DNA of 64,000 nt from Caballeronia humi (lineage in GTDB: Bacteria > Pseudomonadota > Gammaproteobacteria > Burkholderiales > Burkholderiaceae): the NCBI RefSeq assembly GCF_001544475.1, contig NZ_FCNW02000033.1, positions 1-64,000 on the forward strand. The letters are read 5' to 3'. Shown in pieces: positions 35,342 through 46,014 of this stretch. The notes under the pieces were generated by a model. The model was not told the origin of the DNA. It saw only the letters and a program-made list of their open reading frames with translations, and did not search any database. The stretch's first letter is position 1. Every line of letters starts with the position of its first letter. A program made the translations under genes and the position numbers.

Positions 35342-36082
35342 ATGCCCTTCGAACTCGTCGATTTCGACGCCTCCGCCGCCAATCCCCTCGACGCCGAGCA
35401 GGCGCTGCTAGCTTACGCGTCGGCGGGTCGCGCGGTGGCGCATCTGTGGGAGGCGCAGGTCTCGCTCGTGCTGCCGCGCAGCTATCAGCGCTACGCGACG
35501 CTCGATGACGCCCGCGCCGAGTTCGCGCGGCGCGGCTGTCCCGTGTGGTTGCGGCTTTCGGGCGGCGGGCTCGTGCCGCAAGGGCCGGGCATCCTCAATC
35601 TGAGTCTCGCGTATCCGCTGCACGCGACGATCGGGACGATGGCGGATGCGGTGTATCTGCATCTGTGCGAAATCCTCGCCGATGCGTTGGATCAGGTGGG
35701 CGTACAGACGCACTGGCAGGCGGTGGAAGGGTCGTTCTGCGACGGCCGCTTCAACCTCGCGTGGGGTCCGGCGGACGATGCGCGCAAGATCGCGGGTACG
35801 GCACAGTACTGGCGGCGTGTGCCGGACCCAGCGGGCGACGCGACGTATGCGGTGCTCGCGCATGCGGTTCTGCTCGTCGATGCCGATCCGGTCGAGATCA
35901 ACCGGCGCGCCAACGCGTTCGAAGCGATGATCGGCAGCGGGCGGCGCTATGAAGCGGACAAGGTGGTGAGTGTGGCGCAGGCGCTGGAATCGCCGGGCGA
36001 TCGCTTGCGCGCAAGAGTTAGGGATGCGTTAAGTGCCGCTGTGCTTGCGGCTTCTCCACCGACCGCGGACATTGAAAAGTGA
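35342..36082 (+). CDS. lipoate-protein ligase A-like protein
   Basis: The 246-residue protein has the BPL/LplA fold signature RLSGGGLVPQGPGILNLSL (about residues 73-91) with the RxSGGG motif. It would attach lipoate (or octanoate) to a lipoyl domain, and the acoC lipoyl domain is the nearest candidate. The usual downstream lysine of LplA is replaced by a less clear region (FNLAWGPADDARKIAG, where K of ARKIAG fits the catalytic Lys). It starts 75 bases after acoC, past a hairpin. ATG 35342 is preferred to TTG 35336; neither has a good ribosome site. The next gene overlaps it by 4 bases. Confidence 0.82.
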   Translation: MPFELVDFDASAANPLDAEQALLAYASAGRAVAHLWEAQVSLVLPRSYQRYATLDDARAEFARRGCPVWLRLSGGGLVPQGPGILNLSLAYPLHATIGTMADAVYLHLCEILADALDQVGVQTHWQAVEGSFCDGRFNLAWGPADDARKIAGTAQYWRRVPDPAGDATYAVLAHAVLLVDADPVEINRRANAFEAMIGSGRRYEADKVVSVAQALESPGDRLRARVRDALSAAVLAASPPTADIEK

Positions 36083-36513
36083 ACAAAATCGATCTCTCCG
36101 ATATCTATCGGGGCTACATCGCGTGTCTGAACAAGCAGGATTGGGCGAATCTGAATCAGTTCGTCGGCGATGACGTGCATTACAACGGTCAGCGAATCGG
36201 CTTGTCGGGTTATCGCGCGATGCTGGAAAAAGACTACACCGAAATCCCCGACCTTCATTTCAACATTCTGCTGTTGATTTCCGACTCGCCGTATATAGCG
36301 AGTCGGTTGGGCTTTGCGTGTACGCCAAAGGGAAAATTTCTTGGGCTGAACGTCGATGGAAAGAAAGTGTCGTTTACAGAGAATGTGTTCTATCAGTTTC
36401 AGAGCGGAAAGATCGAACAAGTATGGTCTGTCATAGACAAAGCGGCTATCGAAGCTCAGCTTCAAGACGCACTTATTTCTTCTCCGGCATCACCGACGAG
36501 TGATGACTCGTAA
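36079..36513 (+). CDS. SnoaL/NTF2-like ester cyclase family protein
   Basis: The 144-residue protein has the cone-shaped NTF2-like pattern: LSDIYRGYIACLNKQDWANL, then VHYNGQRIGLSGYRAML and PDLHFNILLLI, with a C-terminal QFQSGKIEQVWSVIDK. Relatives are polyketide cyclases or SnoaL-like proteins of unknown function. It starts with GTG within the lplA-like stop (GTGA overlap), so translation is coupled and the two are in one operon. Codon use is less GC-rich than in the aco genes. It overlaps the next gene tail to tail by 41 bases. Confidence 0.8.
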   Translation: MNKIDLSDIYRGYIACLNKQDWANLNQFVGDDVHYNGQRIGLSGYRAMLEKDYTEIPDLHFNILLLISDSPYIASRLGFACTPKGKFLGLNVDGKKVSFTENVFYQFQSGKIEQVWSVIDKAAIEAQLQDALISSPASPTSDDS

Positions 36514-36958
36514 TCAGCCATTGCGTCCCGTCCCAGCGATACGTGTAGGTATAGCGCGCCTTGACGACCGCTCCGGTCTTGGCGAACGTGAATGTATAAA
36601 GCCCGGCATCGACCGCGGTATTGCATCCGAGTTCAAGTTGCCGAAAATCGATTTTCCCGGAAGGGCCACTGGGCAGGAAATGACTGAAGTAATCCTCCTT
36701 TTCAGCGGGTGTCAGACGCGGCTTGTCGGATACCGTCGCGAGAAGAATCGAACGCTCCGCGTAATTGGCCACCACCTTGTGCGGATCACCGGTTTGCAGC
36801 GACTGATTCCATCGATCGAATAGCGCGGCAATCTCCTGATCGGATACAGCCTTACAGTTCTCCGTTCGCGATGGCGACGCGCTACTCGATGACATGTCCT
36901 TGTTCGCCGCGCATCCGGCGAGCATGAACGCTAAGGCAGCAATGGTGATTGACTTCAT
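36473..36958 (-). CDS. lipoprotein with SnoaL-like (DUF4440) domain
   Basis: The 161-residue protein begins with a lipoprotein signal (LAFMLAGCAAN; lipobox LAGC, Cys at about 16) and a Ser-rich linker. The domain has ALFDRWNQSLQTGDPHKVVANYAE, typical of SgcJ/EcaC/DUF4440 proteins, ending GTQWLITSHHSSVMPEKK. It is probably outer-membrane anchored. Its 3' end overlaps the SnoaL-like gene on the other strand. Both neighbours share the NTF2-like fold, but they are convergent and too different for a recent duplication to be claimed. Confidence 0.8.
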   Translation of the reverse strand: MKSITIAALAFMLAGCAANKDMSSSSASPSRTENCKAVSDQEIAALFDRWNQSLQTGDPHKVVANYAERSILLATVSDKPRLTPAEKEDYFSHFLPSGPSGKIDFRQLELGCNTAVDAGLYTFTFAKTGAVVKARYTYTYRWDGTQWLITSHHSSVMPEKK

Positions 36959-37334
36959 GGCGGCTTACTCCCGTTAGTAGGTGAGAGGAAAGCAAAACGC
37001 CGGAAGGAGGGCCGTCCTGTCTCATTGGAGTCGTGGGACTTGGCCGCTTCTGACTGACGAGACGGTTATAGTCCCGCCAGCATTCAAGTATGCGCCCTCT
37101 TACTCAACGAATAACGGTTAAGCGAAGCAATCGAATGGTGTGATGTTGAATATCCTGGGCGCTTAGAACGCTTGAGATTTGAATTGATCATGAAAATGCA
37201 ACGTGCGGTTTAATTGCTGCGATTGCTTAGCGAGCATGTAACTGCTTAGCGATCCATTTTTAAGGGCGGCTACTCGTCGCTTAAGGATCAGCTATCCGGC
37301 AAAAAGCGCGGACCATAAGCATCATGCAAAGACT
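36959..37334. other. AT-richer intergenic region with a short direct repeat
   Basis: No gene is visible. TGCTTAGCGA occurs twice, at 37224-37233 and 37243-37252, 19 bases apart, and related CTTAGCGA occurs in the iteron-like repeat near 20119. It carries the promoter for the lipoprotein gene on the left. Confidence 0.45.
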
Positions 37335-37850
37335 TCAACTTGAAGGCGGCGGAGGCGGCGGCATCCCCGGAGGCGGCGGGGGAGGCGGGGGCCCATACGG
37401 CCGTGCGTTCGGCGTAGACATCAACCCGCTCACTGGCACGCGATCTCCCGCCGCGTACATGCATTGCAGATACGCGTAGTCATAGCGTCGCTGCACTTCG
37501 TATCCGGAGGCCTGCGCCGTTCCCATCCCGACGAGACTCCCCGCGAGCAATCCCGCGCCCGCGCCAACGGCCGCGCCCGCACCGCCATTGAACGCTGCAC
37601 CCGCCGCAGCGCCCAGCGCCGTGCCGACCGCCGCGCTTCCGACCGCACTACCCGTCGCCGCCTGATTCGCCGACACCCCGCCGACCTGGTTGAACGCGAA
37701 TTGCCGGCAGGAGTTGTCGTCGGCGCGGAACTGGTCGAAGGTCTTGCCGGTGCCGGGAAGCGCCATGACGCTCGGCTGCGTCGGCAGGACGACGCAGCCG
37801 CCGACGCACGCCGACAACGCCACGACGGCTACAAAGGATGAACGTTGCAT
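37335..37850 (-). CDS. glycine-zipper outer-membrane lipoprotein with poly-Pro tail
   Basis: The 171-residue protein has a lipoprotein-like signal (SACVGGC, Cys about 19), a Phe/Asp segment (FDQFRADDNSCRQFA), then a glycine-zipper stretch of repeated Gly/Ala every three to four residues (about 65-115), which can form a membrane-spanning or oligomerising hairpin. The tail is almost pure Pro/Gly (GPPPPPPPPGMPPPPPP). Such YMGG-type proteins are outer-membrane-associated; function is unknown. It lies 12 bases downstream of the small exported protein gene and is likely in its operon. Confidence 0.8.
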   Translation of the reverse strand: MQRSSFVAVVALSACVGGCVVLPTQPSVMALPGTGKTFDQFRADDNSCRQFAFNQVGGVSANQAATGSAVGSAAVGTALGAAAGAAFNGGAGAAVGAGAGLLAGSLVGMGTAQASGYEVQRRYDYAYLQCMYAAGDRVPVSGLMSTPNARPYGPPPPPPPPGMPPPPPPSS

Positions 37851-37862
37851 GGTGCTGGATCG

Positions 37863-38198
37863 TCAGTTGGAAGGCTCGGGCTGCGGCGCGACTTCACGCC
37901 AGCCGCCGGGACACTGCTTCACATAGGGGTAGTAGGCGCGCGACGCGTCGCAGTAATACCAGTTTCCGCTCGGCTGGCCGGGACCGGCCGCAGCCTGTCC
38001 CTGCTCGACATAGACCGGCGGAGCGGACGGCACGGCGACGACCGGAGGCGGCGGATAGTAGTAGTACGGAACCGGCGCGACCGGATAGTAAAGCGGCCCG
38101 CCGATGAACACGCCGACGTGCCCGCCGGCATACGCCGATCCGCAAGCGAAGGCTGCTGCGGCCACCGACAGCGTGACGAAACTCTTCAGGCGTATCAC
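37863..38198 (-). CDS. exported Pro/Tyr-rich small protein
   Basis: The 111-residue product has a signal peptide (SVAAAAFACGSAYAGG), a Pro/Tyr-rich middle (PVPYYYYPPPPVV) and a C-terminal motif NWYYCDASRAYYPYVKQCPG with WREV following, common in short Burkholderia envelope proteins. The two Cys in that motif likely pair. GTG at 38198 is supported by GAGGAG 6 bases upstream. It precedes the glycine-zipper lipoprotein gene on the same strand, so both are probably envelope components made together. Confidence 0.78.
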   Translation of the reverse strand: MIRLKSFVTLSVAAAAFACGSAYAGGHVGVFIGGPLYYPVAPVPYYYYPPPPVVAVPSAPPVYVEQGQAAAGPGQPSGNWYYCDASRAYYPYVKQCPGGWREVAPQPEPSN

Positions 38199-38374
38199 GA
38201 CGATCTCCTCGTTGGATTTCGATCGCCGTCGGCTTCGAGCGGAGCACTTACAGGAAACTGTGGCGCGGCGATTGGTGCACGATTCGGCGCACTAATCCAA
38301 CGCTATGCCAGTTGGTCGTGAAATTCAATTACAGGCTGGAGCGCTTATTTTTCGGCGCGTTACGCGGTAAGGGA

Positions 38375-39463
38375 TCAAGCCAGCAGGGACACCGCCTTCA
38401 CCTGCGCCCACACTCGCATTCCGACGCTCAGCCGCAGATGATCCCGCGAATATCGCGTAATACGCGAAAGCATCGGCGTTCCGTCGATGTCGAGCCGCAC
38501 CATGACCTGCGCCGGGTCCACCGCTGCCTCGATCTCGACGACCGTCGCCAGGAGCACATTGAGAATGCTCGTGTCCTCGGCGGCGTTTGCCGCGAGACTC
38601 ACGTCGCGCGCCCGGACGACGATGCGCATCGCCTTGCCTTCGGGCAGCGGCCCATGCGCGGCACACAGCGTCGCGCGCCCGCCCGGCAGCGCGAGTGACA
38701 GCAGTCCGTAGTGCGCATCGTGCGCGCCGACGGTGCCCTCGATCACCACCGAAGCATCGTCCGCCATCGCGACGGGCAGGTCGAGCCGCGCGAGCGTCTC
38801 GCCGATCGGCCCGCTCGCGACCGCGCGGCCGTTGTCGAGCAGCACGAGATGATCGGCGAGACGCTCGACTTCCTCGGGCGCGTGGCTGATGTAGAGCACG
38901 GGGATATCGAGCTCGTCGTGCAGCCGTTCGAGGTAGGGCAGGATTTCGAGCTTGCGCTTCTGGTCGAGCGACGCGAGCGGCTCGTCGAGCAGCAGCAGGC
39001 GCGGGCTCGTCAACAGCGCCCGCGCGATGCCCACGCGCTGCTTCTCGCCGCCCGACAGCCCCGCCGGCATCCGTTCGAGCAAATGCCCGATGCCGAGCAG
39101 ATCGGCGGCTTGTGAAAGATCGACGCGGCGCGTCGCGGGCGCGACGCGCTTCATGCCGTATCGCAGATTGCCCGCGACGGTCAGGTGCGGGAACAAGCTC
39201 GCTTCCTGGAAGACGTAGCCGAGCGGGCGCTTGTGCGTCGGTATCGAAAGGCCGGTTTCGGTATCGAGCCAGATTTCGCCGTCGACGGAAAGACGCCCGC
39301 TCGCCGGCTTCACGAGCCCCGCGACGCAGCGCAGCACCGTCGTCTTGCCCGAGCCCGAATGGCCGAAGATCGCCGTGACGCCGCGTCCGGGCAGGCGCAG
39401 GTCCACATCGAGGACAAATCCGCCTTGTTCGACGCGAAAGCGCGCGTGAATGCCTTCAGCCAT
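38375..39463 (-). CDS. modC: molybdate ABC transporter ATP-binding protein
   Basis: The 362-residue protein has Walker [10 protein letters not shown] (34-42), Q-loop [12 protein letters not shown], signature [16 protein letters not shown] and Walker [13 protein letters not shown], followed by a C-terminal TOBE/Mop molybdate-binding domain (about 290-360; [20 protein letters not shown]). It drives molybdate import through ModB. It lies 6 bases behind modB, which follows modA, in the classical modABC order on the minus strand. Confidence 0.95.
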   Translation of the reverse strand: MAEGIHARFRVEQGGFVLDVDLRLPGRGVTAIFGHSGSGKTTVLRCVAGLVKPASGRLSVDGEIWLDTETGLSIPTHKRPLGYVFQEASLFPHLTVAGNLRYGMKRVAPATRRVDLSQAADLLGIGHLLERMPAGLSGGEKQRVGIARALLTSPRLLLLDEPLASLDQKRKLEILPYLERLHDELDIPVLYISHAPEEVERLADHLVLLDNGRAVASGPIGETLARLDLPVAMADDASVVIEGTVGAHDAHYGLLSLALPGGRATLCAAHGPLPEGKAMRIVVRARDVSLAANAAEDTSILNVLLATVVEIEAAVDPAQVMVRLDIDGTPMLSRITRYSRDHLRLSVGMRVWAQVKAVSLLA

Positions 39464-39469
39464 GTTCTT

Positions 39470-40150
39470 TCAGACGTAAGCGGAAGGGCGGCGGCGGCTC
39501 GAATAGAGCGCGAGCAGCACGAGAAACGAAAACACGACCATGCCGCCCGCGAGCCAGTGCGCCTGCGGATATTCGAGCGCCTCGACGTGGTCGAAAATCT
39601 GCACCGACACCACGCGCGTCCGGTTTGGAATGTTGCCGCCGATCATCAGCACCACGCCGAATTCGCCGACCGTGTGCGCGAAGCCGAGAATCGTCGCGGT
39701 GATGATGCCGGGGCGCGCCAGCGGCAGCACAACGGAGAAAAAGCAGTCCCACGGACTTGCGCGCAGCGTCGCGGCGGCTTCGAGCGGCCGGTCGCCGATG
39801 GCCTCGAACGCGTTTTGCAGCGGCTGCACGACGAACGGCATCGAATACAGCACCGAGCCGACGACGAGCCCCGCGAACGTGAACGGCAGCACGCCCCAGC
39901 CGAGCGCCTGCGTCGCGTGGCCGACGTAGCCGTTCGGACCCATTGCGACGAGCAGGTAGAAGCCGATGACGGTCGGCGGCAACACGAGCGGCAACGCGAT
40001 GATCGCGCCGACCGGCCCCTTCAGCCGCGAGCGCGAGCGCGCGAGCCACCACGCGATCGGCGTGCCGACGACGAGCAGCAGCAGCGTCGTGAGCGAGGCG
40101 AGTTGAATCGTCAGCCAGATGGCTTCGAAATCGGCGCGATTGAGGGGCAT
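39470..40150 (-). CDS. modB: molybdate ABC transporter permease
   Basis: The 226-residue inner-membrane protein has five or more hydrophobic helices and the ABC permease motif with [20 protein letters not shown] (EAA loop) plus [17 protein letters not shown], which is characteristic of ModB. It lies 17 bases behind modA. Length is typical for ModB. It forms the dimeric channel that ModA loads and ModC powers. Confidence 0.95.
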   Translation of the reverse strand: MPLNRADFEAIWLTIQLASLTTLLLLVVGTPIAWWLARSRSRLKGPVGAIIALPLVLPPTVIGFYLLVAMGPNGYVGHATQALGWGVLPFTFAGLVVGSVLYSMPFVVQPLQNAFEAIGDRPLEAAATLRASPWDCFFSVVLPLARPGIITATILGFAHTVGEFGVVLMIGGNIPNRTRVVSVQIFDHVEALEYPQAHWLAGGMVVFSFLVLLALYSSRRRPSAYV

Positions 40151-40167
40151 CGTCAGATCAAATCAGA

Positions 40168-42252
<2,085 letters not shown>

Positions 42253-42477
42253 ATGACGACCTTTTCCATCTGGCTGACGGCGATTTGCATCGCTCTCGTC
42301 GCCACCTGCACGATCGCGCTTACGCTGCCGATCTCCCCCGAGGACGAACTGAGCCGCGCGACGGCTCCCGAAGCGATGCTCAAGATCGGTGTGCCGGCGC
42401 TGCCGCACTGGCTGGAGGCATCGGCATCGGCGGTTGCGCAGCCTTTTCCGCGCGCGACGGACAACGAGCACAAGTAA
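42253..42477 (+). CDS. small membrane or exported protein
   Basis: The 74-residue product has one hydrophobic segment (FSIWLTAICIALVATCTIALT, residues 4-23) and a short C-terminal part with DELSRATAPEAML and a Lys end. It may be a signal-anchored inner-membrane protein or an exported peptide. GAGGTAAC lies before the ATG. Function unknown; no family recognised. Confidence 0.6.
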   Translation: MTTFSIWLTAICIALVATCTIALTLPISPEDELSRATAPEAMLKIGVPALPHWLEASASAVAQPFPRATDNEHK

Positions 42478-42557
42478 AGCGCAGATAAGCCACGCCCCCC
42501 GGTGGCTTTCGCGCCAAGTCCTTTTCAATCAACGCGTTGCCGCTTTCCCGTCGCCGA

Positions 42558-42591
42558 TATCCACAGGGTTAGTCACAAAAACTGTGGATAA
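42558..42591. promoter_or_regulatory. inverted pair of DnaA-box sequences
   Basis: TATCCACAG (42558-42566) and CTGTGGATA (42582-42590) are perfect inverted arms; the right one extends to TGTGGATAA (42583-42591), an exact DnaA box on the minus strand. The left one is ATATCCACA, one base off. A TTAGTCACA sequence lies between. DnaA binding is possible but unproven. Confidence 0.45.
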
Positions 42592-42616
42592 ACCGGCGGT
42601 TTGCACGCACCCGCAC

Positions 42617-42931
42617 TCACGCGTCGCTACGGGGCGTATCGGCTGGCTTGGCTGCATCCGTAGCCGGCGGGAAAAACGCGTTCCACACCGCACGCACGCC
42701 CTCGGCGGCCGTCGCTTCCGCCCCGATGTTTTCCTCAGTCCCCGCGCCCGCTGACGGATCCGACGCCAGCCCGCGCCAGTGCGTAAAGGCGAGCACCGGC
42801 TTCTCGGTCCAGGCGCCGTCGGTGAATTTCGAGAAAGCGGTTTCGCCGCTCGTGAGTTGGACTTCGTACCACCCGTCGCGAACGGGCGCGTGTTCGTCCA
42901 GCGGGAACCATGCCGTCGATTCGATTTCCAT
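42617..42931 (-). CDS. small hypothetical protein
   Basis: The 104-residue product begins MEIESTAWFPLDEHAPVRDG and contains WYEVQLTSGETAFSKFTDGA, EKPVLAFTHWRGLASDP, then a low-complexity Ala/Gly/Glu tail. The first 60 residues look like a compact beta domain. GGAGGAGACG precedes ATG 42931, a strong ribosome site. No family was recognised and no neighbour suggests a function. Confidence 0.7.
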   Translation of the reverse strand: MEIESTAWFPLDEHAPVRDGWYEVQLTSGETAFSKFTDGAWTEKPVLAFTHWRGLASDPSAGAGTEENIGAEATAAEGVRAVWNAFFPPATDAAKPADTPRSDA

Positions 42932-43076
42932 CGTCTCCTCCGCGTTTTATTTCATTAGGGACAACGCATCTTTTGTACCAGATTTGTCCGCGCGCAGTCT
43001 CAAATCGGATAAGAATTCCAGATAGTGGATTTCGCTGATGTCCAGGCAGAAACGCGACGAATGCGAGAGACCATAA

Positions 43077-43193
43077 GAAAAGCCCGCACTCGGCGGGCTT
43101 TTCCTTGAAATGAGGCGGGGCGCAAACAGGCGGCGTACCTTCCGGCCAATCCCGCTTTCACCCCGTGTGTGACTCATGTTCGACACGAATCAC
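43077..43193 (-). ncRNA. predicted small RNA of about 117 nt
   Basis: On the minus strand TTGACT (43227-43222) and TATTCT (43205-43200) form a good sigma-70 promoter with a 16-base spacer, placing the start near 43193. A perfect 11-bp hairpin (arms GAAAAGCCCGC / GCGGGCTTTTC, 43077-43103) followed by T-rich sequence closes it. A free-standing promoter and terminator 117 bases apart with no gene between is the classic sRNA layout. The hairpin is symmetrical and could also serve the other strand. Confidence 0.55.
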
Positions 43194-43265
43194 GATTACA
43201 GAATAGGCGATCAGCGGGCAGAGTCAAAGTTTTTTGAGACACCGCGATTCGTCCGAAAAAAGGCC

Positions 43266-43294
43266 AAAAAAAAGCCCGCTCTCGTTGAGCGGGC
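43266..43294 (-). terminator. Rho-independent terminator of the dehydrogenase-cytochrome operon
   Basis: On the minus strand GCCCGCTC and GAGCGGGC form an 8-bp stem with a 5-base loop, followed by eight T. It lies about 95 bases after the cytochrome c stop. Confidence 0.88.
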
Positions 43295-43388
43295 GTAATC
43301 CATATCGGTTGAGACATGGAGGAGACAGGAGTAAGTATAAACCCTTAAATCGTCCTGTCAACTCTTTTGACAAATTCCGCGTCGTCCG

Positions 43389-43700
43389 TCAGGGGGCCTT
43401 CAGGCTGTGATAGTACGCAGCGAGATTGGCGATATCGGCATCGGACAGGGGTTTTGCCATCATGTTCATCATCTCGTTCTTCCGCTCGCCGGACTTGAAG
43501 TCGTGCAGCGCTTTCGTCAGATATTCCTCGGTTTGTCCGGCGAGATTGGCCGCCTCCGGGATCTTCGCGATGCCGTCGATGCCATGACACGCCTGGCACT
43601 GCACGGCCTTCGCGCGGCCCGCCTTCACGTCGCCGGCAGCGTACGACGCGCTCGCCGCGCACGCGGCGGCGAGCGTCACCACGAAAATCAGCGTCTTCAT
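43389..43700 (-). CDS. periplasmic class I c-type cytochrome
   Basis: The 103-residue protein has a signal peptide (about 1-21, ending SYAAG) and a haem-binding CQACH (residues 35-39) with the distal Met in MMNMMAKPLSD. The length matches small cytochromes c553/c5 types. It overlaps the end of the sugar dehydrogenase gene by 4 bases (ATGA), so the two are translated together, and it is the likely electron acceptor of that dehydrogenase. Confidence 0.92.
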   Translation of the reverse strand: MKTLIFVVTLAAACAASASYAAGDVKAGRAKAVQCQACHGIDGIAKIPEAANLAGQTEEYLTKALHDFKSGERKNEMMNMMAKPLSDADIANLAAYYHSLKAP

Positions 43701-44965
43701 TTTCCGCCCGCGTAGGAGATGCGATAAATCGCGCCCGCGTAGTCATCGGAGACGAGGAGCGAGCCGTCCTGCAACTGCTGGACGTCCACCGGCCGGCCCA
43801 TGTATTCACCCGTCGACGTAAGCCAGCCTTCCGCGAACACTTCCGGTTCGCCGGCCGTGCCGTCGTCCTTGACCGGTATGTACATGATGCGCGCGCCGAT
43901 CGGCTTCGTGCGGTTCCACGAGCCGTGCTCGGCGTCGAAGATGCCACCCTGGTACTTCGCCGGGAACATCTTGCCCGTGTAGAAGGACATGCCGAGGTCC
44001 GCCGCGTGCGCCGCGAACTCGACCTGCGGGAATACGATGCCCGCCGGCGGCGTCGCGTCCTTGTAGTCGGCCGTGCGGACCTTGCCGCCGCCGTACCACG
44101 GAAAGCCGAAGTTCTCGCCGGCCTTTGTCGCGCGGTTGAGTTCGCCCGGAGGCGTGTCGTCGCCCATGCCGTCGACCTGGTTGTCGGTGAACCACAGCGT
44201 CTTGTCTTTCGGATTGAAGTCGAGACCGACCGAATTGCGCACGCCGTGCGCGTAGACCTCGCGGTTCTTGCCGTCCGTATCCAGCCGGATGATGCCGGCG
44301 AGGCCGTTCTTGTCGAGATCGGCGAGCTTGTCCTTCGGCGGCACGTTCCACGGCTGACCGAGCGCGATGTACAGCTTCTTGTCCGGGCCGATGCGGCACG
44401 CGCGCGCGCCGTGGTTGAAGCTCTCGAACTGGGTCGGGATCAGCTTGCCCTGCGGCACGACGACCGCCGCGGCCACGTCGCTGCCGCCTTCACCGAAGAA
44501 CTGCGCTGCCGGGAACGCGAGCACGCGGTTCTGCTCGACGACGTACAGCACGCCGTCCGGCGAGAAACAGACGCCGTTCGGCACCTTGAATGACACCGAG
44601 CTCGCGAACGCGACGACATCGTCGGCGACGCGGCGCTTCGTGCGGTCCGTTACCTGCCACACGCGCGCCTTGCGCGTGCCGACGAACACGACGCCCGTCG
44701 ACGGCTCGATCGCCATGTGGCGTGCATCCGGGACGACGGCGTACAGCTCGATCTTGAAGCCCGGCGGCAGCTTGATCGTCTTGAGGTTTTCGCGCAGGGC
44801 GTCGGCGCGCTGGCCGGACTGTGACACTGTCTCGGCGGGCTGGGTGTTGCCCGTCTGCTTGAAGTTGGAGAGTGCGTTGACGTTGTCCTGCGCCGCGTAG
44901 GCGGACGGCAGGGCGGCGAGCATCGCGCCGAGGGCAAGGGGCAAAAGCTTGAGCGCTGCGTTCAT
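43697..44965 (-). CDS. PQQ-dependent sugar dehydrogenase-like (sorbosone/soluble glucose dehydrogenase family)
   Basis: The 422-residue protein has a signal peptide (LPLALGAMLAALPSAYA) and a six-bladed beta-propeller of the glucose/sorbosone dehydrogenase family: LPPGFKIELYAVVPDARHM, VFVGTRKARVWQV, RNSVGLDFNPKDKTLWFTDN and GEYMGRPVDVQQLQDGSLLV. Relatives oxidise sugars in the periplasm with PQQ. The catalytic His is likely in FNHGARACRIG. GGAGACAAAAC precedes ATG 44965; the frame to 45007 adds a Gln-rich stretch without support. It is followed directly by its cytochrome c. Confidence 0.88.
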   Translation of the reverse strand: MNAALKLLPLALGAMLAALPSAYAAQDNVNALSNFKQTGNTQPAETVSQSGQRADALRENLKTIKLPPGFKIELYAVVPDARHMAIEPSTGVVFVGTRKARVWQVTDRTKRRVADDVVAFASSVSFKVPNGVCFSPDGVLYVVEQNRVLAFPAAQFFGEGGSDVAAAVVVPQGKLIPTQFESFNHGARACRIGPDKKLYIALGQPWNVPPKDKLADLDKNGLAGIIRLDTDGKNREVYAHGVRNSVGLDFNPKDKTLWFTDNQVDGMGDDTPPGELNRATKAGENFGFPWYGGGKVRTADYKDATPPAGIVFPQVEFAAHAADLGMSFYTGKMFPAKYQGGIFDAEHGSWNRTKPIGARIMYIPVKDDGTAGEPEVFAEGWLTSTGEYMGRPVDVQQLQDGSLLVSDDYAGAIYRISYAGGK

Positions 44966-45050
44966 CTGTTTTGTCTCCTGGTGCTGCGTCGTTTTAGAGG
45001 ACTGCAATCAGGCTGAAGCGGGGCGGGGCGAGAAAGAAAGCGATGGCGGG

Positions 45051-45821
45051 TTATTTCGTGCCGTCGAAGACGAAGGCGTCGGAGCGGCCCGGGAGCGGCA
45101 GCGCGGCGAGCAGGCGCGCGCCGTCGAGGACGGCGGTTCCGGTGAGCGTCGTGCCGGATTGCGGACAGGGCGCGGGACCGAACGTAATCGATACGTCATA
45201 GGCGTTCACGCCCGAATGGGGCGCGACGGTGCCCTTGAACACGCATCCCATGCCGGTCGTGCCGGCGAGAAAGCCGTCGCCGGTGACGGTGAGTTTCGAG
45301 TTCGTCGCGCCTTGCAGCGAGCCGCCGCGGCCGGTGTACAGGCCCGCGACGGTCGCGCGCGCCGGATCGGCGCCGAGCATCTGGTCGGAGGTCGCGGAGA
45401 ACGTGAGGCTTTCGCCGCTTTGTGTCCTGGCCGAACCGGTGACGGCGGGCGCGCGGGCGAAATCGGCATCGAACGTGACGGGCGATGCCGCGCGCGACTG
45501 CAGGTTGTAGTTTTGCGCGCTGGTGCTCGTAAAGCGGCCGCTGGCGGACTGCGAGCCATTCGTCGCGACGACCACGCCGCCGAGTCCGCTCATTGCCGGC
45601 GATCCGGCGCCATAAAAGAGATAGGCGGTTCCGTCGAAGAGCATCACGAGAATCGCGTTTCCGCGTGCAGGAACGATGCCTTTGTAGACGCCGCCGGAGG
45701 GCAGGGTGGTGGTGCCAGCAGCGGTGGCGGGCTGAAGCGGGCCGGTCGAGCAGGCAGTGAGGGTGATACAGAGGGCGGAGAAGGCAAACAGTGCGCTATA
45801 CGGGCAAGCGGTTTTTGTCAT
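45051..45821 (-). CDS. lipoprotein of unknown function
   Basis: The 256-residue protein has a lipobox LTAC (Cys about residue 24) after a hydrophobic signal, then a mature part rich in Gly, Ser, Thr and Ala with repeated beta-like segments (YKGIVPARGNAILVMLFDG; TVAGLYTGRGGSLQG; FKGTVAPHSGVNAYDVSI). It resembles beta-barrel or lipocalin-like lipoproteins but no family was recognised. It lies upstream of the dehydrogenase gene on the same strand, 86 bases before its start, and may be co-transcribed with it. Confidence 0.75.
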   Translation of the reverse strand: MTKTACPYSALFAFSALCITLTACSTGPLQPATAAGTTTLPSGGVYKGIVPARGNAILVMLFDGTAYLFYGAGSPAMSGLGGVVVATNGSQSASGRFTSTSAQNYNLQSRAASPVTFDADFARAPAVTGSARTQSGESLTFSATSDQMLGADPARATVAGLYTGRGGSLQGATNSKLTVTGDGFLAGTTGMGCVFKGTVAPHSGVNAYDVSITFGPAPCPQSGTTLTGTAVLDGARLLAALPLPGRSDAFVFDGTK

Positions 45822-46014
45822 TGCGGCCTCGCGATGCGTTCGATTTTTCTGAGGGCTGCCAGTCCGAAACCTTGGTTCTCAATCGATGCCAGCCGGGGCG
45901 GCCATTGTCTGCAGCGCCGCTCGCGGTTGTAAGAAAAGTACGAGTGTCTGGTATAGACCGTCCGCCGATACAGGTCAAGAAGGCGCTTAAGTAATTCGCG
46001 CGTTGGCGTTTTGT

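Larger units (their letters stand above)
42932..43388. other. intergenic region with an sRNA candidate and two terminators
   Basis: This 457-base stretch has no supported protein gene. It holds a minus-strand promoter-terminator unit at 43077-43227 and the terminator of the cytochrome c operon at 43266-43294. The open frame 42947-43186 on the minus strand reads through a terminator and is unlikely to be real. Confidence 0.55.

Noticed and set aside
42947-43186. 79-codon minus-strand frame starting MSHTRGESG
   Set aside because: It reads straight through a perfect Rho-independent terminator and better fits an sRNA transcription unit.
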